DNA from: Helicobacteraceae bacterium
GTDB lineage: Bacteria; Campylobacterota; Campylobacteria; Campylobacterales; Helicobacteraceae
Reading direction: 5' to 3'
Assembly: GCA_029258405.1 (NCBI GenBank)
Contig: JARHYY010000113.1
Location: 1 to 17,241 of the forward strand
DNA length: 17,241 nucleotides
Under the pieces are notes generated by a model. It worked only from the letters and a program-made list of their open reading frames with translations. It had not been told where the DNA came from and did not search any database. Below, in pieces: positions 7,123-13,487 of this stretch (position 1 is the stretch's first letter; every line of letters starts with the position of its first letter). The position numbers and the translations under genes were made by a program.

Positions 7123-8085
7123 TTATCCTCCTGTTTTATAAAATGCTCTTGTAGATATGGAATCTTCTTGACAGCCCCAGCGGTTTTTTTCTGGCTTGTT
7201 GTGCAAAGCTTGCTTAATTCCGTGTAAAATATGTGCTCTGTTGCCCTCAAGTAAAGCTTGCTTGATATTAACAGCATCTTCAAAATAAAGGCAAGGAACT
7301 ATGTATCCTTCTGCATTTAATCGAATTCTATTGCAGTTTTTGCAAAAATCATCATTATGTGGTGCAATAATACCAAAAACACCACCTTGCCCTAAGGCAT
7401 AGAGTGTAGCAGGTCCATGAGTTTCATCAATTTTTTTGAATGTAAATTCTTTTTGTAGTTTGTGTAATATTTCTATTTGCCTTAAACCTTGTATATGGCT
7501 ATAGGCATGCTGATTTTCCATAAATTCAATATAGCGTAAAGTAACCCCTTTATTTATTGCAAAATGCAATAAATCAATAATTTCATCATCATTGATTCCT
7601 TTAAGAGGAACCATGTTAAGCTTTATTTTTAATCCAACATTAATCGCTGCATCTATTCCTTTGAGTATCTGGGGCAAGGCATTTCTTTTGCTCATAAGAG
7701 CAATGCGTTCATTTTTCAGAGAATCTAAAGAGATATTAACCCCCTTGAGTCCTGATTCTTTAAGAGGTTGTGCAAAATGGGCTAAAAAATAGGCATTTGT
7801 GGTTAAAGCAACATTAATAGAAGGTTGATACTGATAAATTTTTGCTATAAAATCAGGCAAATCTTTGCGTAAAAGTGGCTCTCCTCCTGTGATGCGGATC
7901 TTTTTTACTCCATTATCAATAGCAACTTTGATAAAGTGCAAAACATTATTCAATGGAATGTCTGTAACTTTATCAAAAAAATCATCTGGTGTATTTGGCA
8001 TGCAGTATTGACAACGAAAATTGCATTTTTCTGTTACAGAAACTCGGATATAATCGACTTTTCTTCCAAAGCTATCATAAAGCAT
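7123..8085 (-). CDS. moaA: GTP 3',8-cyclase MoaA (radical SAM)
   Basis: A 320-residue protein with all MoaA hallmarks. The N-terminal radical-SAM cluster motif is CNFRCQYC (residues 21-28). ITGGEPLLRKDLP follows for SAM binding. The C-terminal 4Fe-4S cluster motif CKNCNRIRLNAEGYIVPC binds the GTP substrate. The chain ends in the conserved Gly-Gly, which is needed for catalysis with MoaC. MoaA converts GTP to 3',8-cyclo-dihydro-GTP, the first step of molybdenum cofactor synthesis in the cytoplasm. Length is normal for the family. AAGGAG lies 5 bases before the ATG. The gene stands alone in this window, convergent with the outer-membrane protein gene and divergent from aspS. A perfect dyad lies 24-46 bases upstream of its start and could mediate regulation. 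Identification is secure. Confidence 0.97.
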   Translation of the reverse strand: MLYDSFGRKVDYIRVSVTEKCNFRCQYCMPNTPDDFFDKVTDIPLNNVLHFIKVAIDNGVKKIRITGGEPLLRKDLPDFIAKIYQYQPSINVALTTNAYFLAHFAQPLKESGLKGVNISLDSLKNERIALMSKRNALPQILKGIDAAINVGLKIKLNMVPLKGINDDEIIDLLHFAINKGVTLRYIEFMENQHAYSHIQGLRQIEILHKLQKEFTFKKIDETHGPATLYALGQGGVFGIIAPHNDDFCKNCNRIRLNAEGYIVPCLYFEDAVNIKQALLEGNRAHILHGIKQALHNKPEKNRWGCQEDSISTRAFYKTGG

Positions 8086-8108
8086 ATAACTCCTTGTGAA
8101 TGCTTAAG

Positions 8109-8131
8109 TGAATATCCTTCTAGTATATTCA
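8109..8131. promoter_or_regulatory. Perfect dyad upstream of moaA
   Basis: TGAATAT (8109-8115) and ATATTCA (8125-8131) are exact reverse complements separated by 9 bases. Position 24-46 bases before the moaA ATG makes it a candidate repressor site overlapping the promoter or leader. The rest of the gap to aspS shows no other clear structure. Confidence 0.4.
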
Positions 8132-8335
8132 GTGTTATATATTTTTTAGCTTAAATTTCTACAGTTAATAAGGTATTCATCTTTGAGATTGAGAGTTGTT
8201 TATGGTTTAGTGCGGGAGGCTAGAGAGAACATCAAGGGTTAGTGCTAAAGGTTCAATATTGCTCAAGAAAAAGTACGCTACAATATTATTAAAATATATT
8301 TAAGTGAATAATGTATGAATTAAAAGGAGACTTTC

Positions 8336-10066
8336 TTGAGAACGCATTTGTGTGCTGATGTAAGCATAGAGGATATAGGAAAAGAGATTACACTTTGTGG
8401 TTGGTGCAATAGTTATAGGGACCATGGCGGAGTTATTTTTATTGATTTACGCGATAAAAGTGGTTTGATACAATTAGTCTCTGACCCTAAAGAAAACGAC
8501 TCGATTCAAATAGCAAAAGAAGTAAGAGATGAATTTGTTCTCATAGCAAAAGGATTAGTAAGAGCAAGAGCAAAAGGATTAGAAAACCCAAAAATTAAAA
8601 CAGGACATATTGAAGTTTTATTACAAGCCCTCCACATTGAAAACCATGCTCTTACTTTGCCTATCCGCGATGAAAATGTGAATGAAGAATTGCGCCTAAA
8701 ATATCGTTTTTTAGATCTGCGACACCAAAAGTCATTTAATATTTTTCACACAAGGAGTAAAGTTACCATTGCTGCACGAAACATTCTTGATAAAATGGGT
8801 TTTTTGGAAGTAGAAACACCTATTTTAACAAAGGCTACGCCAGAAGGAGCTAGAGATTATCTTGTGCCGAGTCGATTACACGAGGGAGAATTTTATGCTC
8901 TCCCCCAATCTCCACAGCTTTTTAAGCAGCTTTTAATGATTGCTGGCTTTGAAAAATATTTTCAAATTGCTAAATGCTTCAGAGATGAAGATTCTCGTTC
9001 TGATAGACAACCTGAATTTACTCAAATTGATGTTGAGATGAGTTTTTGCACACAAGAAGATATTATAAATGTATGTGAAAAACTGCTCCATGGCATTTTC
9101 AAAGCTTGCAACAGAGAAATTCCTCAATCTTTTCCCCGTATTACCTATCAAGAAGCAATGGAAAAATATGGCTCTGACAAGCCAGATATACGCTTTGAAA
9201 TGCCTTTGCAAGAGGTTAAAGAATGCTTTTTAGACTCAAATAATGAAATATTCTCTTCCATAGCCCTTCAGAGCAAAAATCGCATTAAAGCCCTCAAGGT
9301 AAGTGGCGGCGATAATTTTTATACGCGTAAAACATTAGCAGAGCTTGAAACTTTCGTTCGCAAGTTTGGTGCACAAGGACTTGCTTATTTGCAATTTAAA
9401 GATAACGAGATTAAAGGACCTATTCTCAAGTTTATTACTCCTAGCTCTTTAGAAAAACTGAAAGAAATTTTACAACCAAAAGTTGGTGATTTAGTTTTTT
9501 TTGGTGCAGGGGCAAAAAATGTTGTATGGGATTATATGGGGCGCTTGCGCCTCAAAATCGCCCAAGATATGCAACTTTTTAACCCAAAAGATATGCGATT
9601 TCTATGGGTGCTTGATTTCCCCATGTTTGAATACGCTGATGATGGCTCTGTAAGTGCATCGCATCATCCTTTTACCATGCCCAAAAACCTTGACGCAAGC
9701 GATATAGAGGAGATAAGCTCAATATCTTATGATATTGTTCTTAATGGCATAGAGCTTGGTGGTGGAAGTATACGCATTCATCAAGAGCATATACAATCAA
9801 AAGTATTTGAAATTCTAGGCATAAGCAAAGAGGAGGCTGAAAATAAATTTGGATTTTTACTTGATGCATTGCGCTATGGCGCCCCACCGCATGGAGGTTT
9901 TGCTATTGGGCTTGATCGTCTTATTATGATCATGACGAATACACAGAGTATTCGAGATGTCATTGCATTTCCCAAAATGCAAAAAGCTATTTGCCCTCTC
10001 ACAGGGGCACCAAGTGCTGTTTCTCAAGAGCAGTTGCAAGAACTTCATATTCACATTAAACATTAA
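8336..10066 (+). CDS. aspS: Aspartyl-tRNA synthetase, probably non-discriminating
   Basis: A 576-residue class II synthetase of the bacterial type. It has an N-terminal OB-fold anticodon-binding domain (about 1-105, with WCNSYRDHGGVIFIDLRD), motif 2 FRDEDSRSDRQPEFTQID from residue 215, a bacterial GAD-type insertion around 290-400, and motif 3 with GGFAIGLDRL near the C-terminus. It charges tRNA-Asp. In Helicobacter, which lacks AsnRS, the enzyme also charges tRNA-Asn for amidation by GatCAB. The GLENPK stretch at 81-86 corresponds, from memory, to the H. pylori region where Leu81 and Leu86 relax tRNA choice; here they are Leu82 and Ile87. The start is TTG at 8336: GGAG at 8326-8329 has 6-base spacing, and the protein then begins MRTHLC as in relatives. 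It is the first gene of aspS-adk-ppa; adk starts 10 bases after its stop. Confidence 0.97.
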   Translation: MRTHLCADVSIEDIGKEITLCGWCNSYRDHGGVIFIDLRDKSGLIQLVSDPKENDSIQIAKEVRDEFVLIAKGLVRARAKGLENPKIKTGHIEVLLQALHIENHALTLPIRDENVNEELRLKYRFLDLRHQKSFNIFHTRSKVTIAARNILDKMGFLEVETPILTKATPEGARDYLVPSRLHEGEFYALPQSPQLFKQLLMIAGFEKYFQIAKCFRDEDSRSDRQPEFTQIDVEMSFCTQEDIINVCEKLLHGIFKACNREIPQSFPRITYQEAMEKYGSDKPDIRFEMPLQEVKECFLDSNNEIFSSIALQSKNRIKALKVSGGDNFYTRKTLAELETFVRKFGAQGLAYLQFKDNEIKGPILKFITPSSLEKLKEILQPKVGDLVFFGAGAKNVVWDYMGRLRLKIAQDMQLFNPKDMRFLWVLDFPMFEYADDGSVSASHHPFTMPKNLDASDIEEISSISYDIVLNGIELGGGSIRIHQEHIQSKVFEILGISKEEAENKFGFLLDALRYGAPPHGGFAIGLDRLIMIMTNTQSIRDVIAFPKMQKAICPLTGAPSAVSQEQLQELHIHIKH

Positions 10067-10076
10067 AGGAGTTAAA

Positions 10077-10652
10077 ATGAAAAAAAAGTTATTTCTTATC
10101 ATCGGAGCACCAGGGAGCGGAAAAACAACAGATGCTCAGCTTATCGCCCAACGCAATGAAGGTATTATTGCTCATTATTCCACAGGGGATTTACTAAGAG
10201 CAGAAATTCAAAGCGGAAGTGAGAGGGGGAAAATCATTGAAGGTTATACCTCAAAAGGTAATCTTGTCCCTTTAGAAATTGTTGTAGAAACCATTGTTAA
10301 GGCCATTAAACAAGAAAGTAAAAATATTATCGTTCTTGATGGATATCCTAGAAGTGTTGAGCAGATGGAGGCTCTTGATGACATTCTTAAAGACGAAGAT
10401 GATATACAGCTTATGTCTGTTATTGAAGTTGAAGTAAGCGAAAAAGTTGCTAAAGAGCGAGTGCTTGGCAGAGCAAGAGGAGATGACGATAATGAAGAAG
10501 TTTTCAAAAATCGCATGAAAGTTTTTATGACGCCCTTGTGTGAAATTCAAGAATTTTATGAAGGGCAAAAAGTGCTTCATAAAATTAATGGCGAGCGGAC
10601 TATAGAAGAAATTGTAAATGAAATTGATCAATTTATTAAAACAAAAATCTAA
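10077..10652 (+). CDS. adk: Adenylate kinase, short form
   Basis: A 191-residue adenylate kinase that interconverts ATP + AMP and 2 ADP in the cytoplasm. The P-loop is GAPGSGKTT at residues 10-18. The AMP-binding segment is STGDLLRAEI (35-44), and DGYPRS at 88-93 carries the conserved Asp and Arg. The LID is the short type, with no Cys4 zinc site, as in H. pylori and Campylobacter. The frame is open upstream to 9957 inside aspS, but that extension lacks family similarity; AAAGGAG at 10065-10071 sets the start at ATG 10077. The gene begins 10 bases after aspS stops and ends 9 bases before ppa begins, so the three are translated from one message. Eight A follow the ATG directly, which is normal for MKKK and not obviously a phase-variable tract. 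Confidence 0.97.
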   Translation: MKKKLFLIIGAPGSGKTTDAQLIAQRNEGIIAHYSTGDLLRAEIQSGSERGKIIEGYTSKGNLVPLEIVVETIVKAIKQESKNIIVLDGYPRSVEQMEALDDILKDEDDIQLMSVIEVEVSEKVAKERVLGRARGDDDNEEVFKNRMKVFMTPLCEIQEFYEGQKVLHKINGERTIEEIVNEIDQFIKTKI

Positions 10653-10661
10653 GGAGAAATA

Positions 10662-11183
10662 ATGGATATTCAAAAAATCTCAACAGGAACATTTCCTGAT
10701 TCAATAAATGCCATCATTGAGATACCTTTTGGCTCTAATGTAAAATATGAAATAGACAAGGATAGCGGGGCTGTTATTGTTGATAGGATTCTTTACAGTG
10801 CCATGTTTTATCCTGCTAACTATGGTTTTATACCACATACACTTGCTGGAGATGGAGACCCTATTGACATTTTAGTCATAGGAGAAACACCCTTGCAAGC
10901 AGGGAGTGTTATTAAATGTCGTGTTATAGGTGTTTTATTGATGGAGGATGAAAGTGGTAATGATGAAAAAATTTTAGCATTACCCGTTAATAAAATAAAC
11001 CCACAGTTTAATTCCATTAAGAGCTATGAAGATTTACCAAAAATAACATTAGATAGAATTAAAAATTTTTTTGAAACTTACAAAATGCTCGAGCCAGATA
11101 AGTGGGTAAGGGTCAAAGAGTTTAAGGGTATTGACAAAGCTCAAGAGCTTATAGAAGAATCTATAAAAGCCTATAAAAAATAA
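10662..11183 (+). CDS. ppa: Inorganic pyrophosphatase, family I
   Basis: A 173-residue cytoplasmic enzyme that hydrolyses pyrophosphate to two phosphates, pulling biosynthetic reactions such as aminoacyl-tRNA formation forward. The family I signature DGDPID is at residues 64-69, with its three metal-binding Asp residues. IPFGSNVKYE (21-30), YPANYGFIP (50-58) and the DEKILALPV stretch (101-109) are also typical. Length equals that of the E. coli and H. pylori enzymes. AAGGAG at 10651-10656 precedes the ATG by 5 bases. As the last gene of the aspS-adk-ppa operon, it sits sensibly with a synthetase that releases pyrophosphate and an adenylate kinase that recycles AMP. An A+T-only hairpin overlaps and follows its stop codon. 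Confidence 0.97.
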   Translation: MDIQKISTGTFPDSINAIIEIPFGSNVKYEIDKDSGAVIVDRILYSAMFYPANYGFIPHTLAGDGDPIDILVIGETPLQAGSVIKCRVIGVLLMEDESGNDEKILALPVNKINPQFNSIKSYEDLPKITLDRIKNFFETYKMLEPDKWVRVKEFKGIDKAQELIEESIKAYKK

Positions 11184-11203
11184 ATAAAATTATTTTATTT
11201 TTT
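11182..11203 (+). terminator. A+T-only hairpin after ppa
   Basis: AAATAAAA (11182-11189) pairs perfectly with TTTTATTT (11193-11200) around a 3-base loop, and TTT follows. The stem overlaps the stop codon. With no G-C pairs it would be a weak terminator, but its position at the end of the operon supports that role. Confidence 0.45.
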
Positions 11204-11298
11204 GCAGAACAGCTCATCAATTATATTGCAAGTAAAACATAACTCGGAGATGACAATATAGTCAAATTATCTACCTATAAGTACAATTTATATACGAA

Positions 11299-11325
11299 AG
11301 GTTTAGCATATATATTGCTAAACCT
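11299..11325. repeat. Perfect 10-bp inverted repeat
   Basis: AGGTTTAGCA (11299-11308) and TGCTAAACCT (11316-11325) are exact reverse complements around a 7-base A/T loop. The hairpin should be stable. It has no downstream T-run on the plus strand, so it is more likely an RNA structure or a protein site than a terminator. Confidence 0.6.
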
Positions 11326-11349
11326 AGCCAAATCCAGTGCCGACCTGTT

Positions 11350-11361
11350 CACTTATAAGTG
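11350..11361. repeat. 12-bp perfect palindrome
   Basis: CACTTATAAGTG is self-complementary and lies 25 bases after the preceding hairpin. A related TATAAGTG recurs at 12087-12094 inside another inverted repeat. Confidence 0.4.
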
Positions 11362-11579
11362 CCTAAAAGTATAAAATGGTGAGATTTAGTAATATAACTA
11401 AAACTAAACTATAAATCCAAAGATTCAAATGAGAGGGTAAGCCTTAAAGGATGACTTAACTCTACTATGCAAAGTTATGTTATAAATTTGTTGTAAAGTG
11501 AGCTACAGAGCAAATGCTTAGAAATATAAGTAAATGCAAATCTAAGGGGTTGAGTAGATAGTTTAGAGTGTTACAATAC

Positions 11580-11663
11580 TTATAATAGTATAATAAATGG
11601 ATAAAGTAAGAATATTAATATGAAATACCCTAACTTATAGATATTATCAAGCCCATAGGTCAT
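11580..11663 (-). CDS. Candidate 27-residue hydrophobic peptide (low confidence)
   Basis: A minus-strand frame from ATG 11663 to TAA 11580 encodes 27 residues: a short polar head (MTYGLDNIYK) and then a continuous hydrophobic tail (LGYFILIFLLYPFIILL). This is the shape of a type I toxin or other small membrane peptide, classes known in Helicobacter (AapA/IsoA), though there is no sequence match to AapA. The ribosome-binding site is poor (AGGCGG). A+T-rich DNA makes such hydrophobic frames easily by chance, so this is a candidate only. Confidence 0.15.
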   Translation of the reverse strand: MTYGLDNIYKLGYFILIFLLYPFIILL

Positions 11664-11901
11664 CTACCGCCTAATGGTAAAGCTAAGATTTATGAAACAA
11701 AAAAATGGGATAAAAAATAAGGAGTAACATAAGCTAATAGCACAGACTATTTGTAGAATCTTTATATTAATAAATGCAAGCATAAGTGTTAAGCTTTTAT
11801 ATAAGAGTAAAGTTAAATCTTAAGTTATTCTAGTAGTAATCAAGCTAATTTAAAAGAGCAATAAAAGGTTTTTGCAAAGAGAATATATCTATGAAAGGAG
11901 A

Positions 11902-11982
11902 ATGGCGACCTTTATAGATAAAGAATTGCAAGATAAAAAACACTTCTTAAAAATTCTCTATCTATCTCAAGAGAAAACATGA
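11902..11982 (+). CDS. Candidate 26-residue peptide with good ribosome-binding site (low confidence)
   Basis: ATG at 11902 is preceded by AAAGGAG (11894-11900), though only 1 base separates them. The frame runs 26 codons to TGA at 11980-11982 and encodes a charged peptide beginning MATFIDKELQ. No family is recognised. It may be a fragment of a decayed gene. Confidence 0.15.
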   Translation: MATFIDKELQDKKHFLKILYLSQEKT

Positions 11983-12068
11983 ATATTAAACAATAAAGCT
12001 ATATCACCAAAAATCGCTTTTGCATACTTTAGGGTGGAAAACTTGGAGACAGCAAAAAGGGTGAGGTA

Positions 12069-12140
12069 TCACTAATAGATAGCACATATAAGTGTGCGAG
12101 TCATACTATGTGATAATCATAATATAATTCTTATTAGTGA
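12069..12140. repeat. Long inverted repeat enclosing two small hairpins
   Basis: TCACTAATA (12069-12077) is exactly complementary to TATTAGTGA (12132-12140). Inside, GCACA (12082-12086) pairs with TGTGC (12093-12097), and a weaker 4-bp hairpin, TATG with CATA, lies to its right. The 72 bases could fold as a three-way junction. The tRNA-conserved bases are absent. Confidence 0.4.
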
Positions 12141-12324
12141 AGCTTTAAGAAAACCCCCTTAAATTGTTGTTCTCTCATTTGGATTTTTAGATTTATAATT
12201 AGGCTTAGCAATAGCTGTTAGGCTAAACTCTATTATTTCGCACATATTGTATATAGGCAAATAACAATTCAGGGATTTCTCAAATACCGCTAGGGTTTTT
12301 TAAAAAATGTAAAATATGTGTTAT

Positions 12325-13350
12325 TTAATTTTTGTTTTTATCAATGAGTTTTCCATCTCCAATCCATGGCATCATTGCTCGTAATCGTTGTCCAACTTGT
12401 TCTATAGGATGATGGGCAAGATTTTTTCGCTCAGCATTCATTCGTGCATAGCCAGCTTTTCGCTCAAGAATGAAATCTTTTGCAAAGCTCCCTTCTTGAA
12501 TATTTTTAAGGATTTGCTTCATGGCTTTTTTGGATTCATTATTAATGACTTTATGCCCACTTATCATATCTCCATATTCTGCGGTATTGGATATGGAGTA
12601 TCGCATATCTGCTAGCCCTCCTTGGTATATTAGATCTACGATGAGTTTTAATTCATGTAAGCATTCAAAATATGCCATTTCTTCTGGATAGCCTGCTTCT
12701 ATAAGGGTTTCAAAACCTGCTTTAATAAGGCTTGTAATGCCTCCACAAAGCACAGCCTGTTCGCCAAATAAATCAGTTTCTGTTTCGTCTTTAAAAGTTG
12801 TTTCTATAATGCCGCTTCTTCCCCCGCCAATAGCTGCTGCATAGCTTAGGGCAATGGCTTTTGCATCTGCACTGCTTGTATCTTGTTCAATAGCAATTAA
12901 ATCAGGGATGCCCCCACCGCGTAAAAACTCACTCCTTACTGTATGTCCGGGTGCTTTTGGTGCAATCATAATAACCCCGACATCTTTGGGGGCTTTGATT
13001 TGTCCAAAATGGATATTAAAGCCATGCCCAAAGGCAATAATTTTATCTGCTTGTAAATAGGGTTTGATATTTTTTTCAAAAACATCTGCTTGGAGTTCAT
13101 CGGGAATGAGTATCATAATAACATCAGCTATTTTTGTGGCTTCGCTTACTTCAAGCACTTTAAAGCCTTTGTTTTCTGCCTTTGCCCAGCTTTTGCCATC
13201 TTTAGAAAGTCCAACAATAACTTCTACTCCGCTATCTCTAAGGTTTTCTGCATGGGCATGCCCTTGAGAACCAAAGCCAATAATGGCTACTTTCTTTTTT
13301 CGGATAAGTCCTAAGTCGCAATCTTTATCATAATATACTTTTAGTGCCAT
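12325..13350 (-). CDS. ilvC: Ketol-acid reductoisomerase (class I)
   Basis: A 341-residue class I enzyme. It carries out the Mg-dependent isomerisation and NAD(P)H reduction of acetolactate and acetohydroxybutyrate, the second common step of valine, leucine and isoleucine synthesis. The N-terminal Rossmann domain has GFGSQGHA at 25-32, and GLSKDGKSW (47-55) is the cofactor-specificity loop region. His109 in GHGFNIHF is the conserved catalytic His. DETETDLFGEQ (188-198) supplies metal-binding Asp193 and Glu197; Glu229 and Glu233 in YFECLHE complete the site. CLHELKLIVDLIYQGG and the C-terminal knot region are intact. Length is standard. GGAG lies about 10 bases before the ATG, a long spacing. 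It is divergent from ppc, and no other ilv genes are nearby. Identification is secure. Confidence 0.97.
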   Translation of the reverse strand: MALKVYYDKDCDLGLIRKKKVAIIGFGSQGHAHAENLRDSGVEVIVGLSKDGKSWAKAENKGFKVLEVSEATKIADVIMILIPDELQADVFEKNIKPYLQADKIIAFGHGFNIHFGQIKAPKDVGVIMIAPKAPGHTVRSEFLRGGGIPDLIAIEQDTSSADAKAIALSYAAAIGGGRSGIIETTFKDETETDLFGEQAVLCGGITSLIKAGFETLIEAGYPEEMAYFECLHELKLIVDLIYQGGLADMRYSISNTAEYGDMISGHKVINNESKKAMKQILKNIQEGSFAKDFILERKAGYARMNAERKNLAHHPIEQVGQRLRAMMPWIGDGKLIDKNKN

Positions 13351-13412
13351 ATATTTAACGCTCCATAAAAAATTATGCTAAAATTATGATATAACATTTA
13401 GCTTTGTTAGAT

Positions 13413-13418
13413 TATAAT
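13413..13418 (+). promoter_or_regulatory. Putative -10 box of ppc
   Basis: A perfect TATAAT lies 69 bases before the ppc ATG in the 137-base region between divergent ilvC and ppc. The ilvC side offers only a weaker CATAAT on the minus strand (13377 to 13372). Confidence 0.4.
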
Positions 13419-13487
13419 ATTTAGAAGCTTAAAACTCAAAAGCCCTATAAAAGTTTTTATGTTTGCAAGAAATTTTAAGGACAAACT

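Larger units (their letters stand above)
11204..12324. other. 1.1-kb region without a convincing gene
   Basis: Between ppa and ilvC all six frames are dense with stop codons and no frame exceeds about 30 codons from a start. I looked for tmRNA, RNase P RNA, SRP RNA, tRNA and CRISPR repeats and saw none of their conserved cores. The region does contain several exact inverted repeats (11299-11325, 11350-11361, 12069-12140) and many short recurring motifs such as TATAAGT. Short stretches read like coding sequence, for example a plus-strand run of about 23 codons at 11650-11720 ending before TAA. It could be a heavily decayed gene or a host for unrecognised small RNAs. Confidence 0.6.

Noticed and set aside
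9957..10076. 40-residue extension of adenylate kinase inside aspS
   Set aside because: The P-loop enzyme family begins a few residues before GAPGSGKTT, and AAAGGAG directly precedes ATG 10077.
10077..10089. A8 tract at the start of adk as a phase-variable site
   Set aside because: It encodes the usual MKKK start of an essential gene and is short.
12296..12307. TTTTTTAAAAAA palindrome after ilvC as a terminator
   Set aside because: It has no loop or G-C pairs and may simply reflect base composition; evidence was too weak to list.
11204..12324. tmRNA, RNase P RNA, SRP RNA or tRNA in the long gap
   Set aside because: None of the conserved core sequences or a tRNA T-loop could be found on either strand.
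11204..12324. CRISPR array or insertion-sequence remnant
   Set aside because: Repeats are inverted and non-periodic, and no transposase motif or terminal repeat with target duplication is visible; a very decayed element cannot be excluded.
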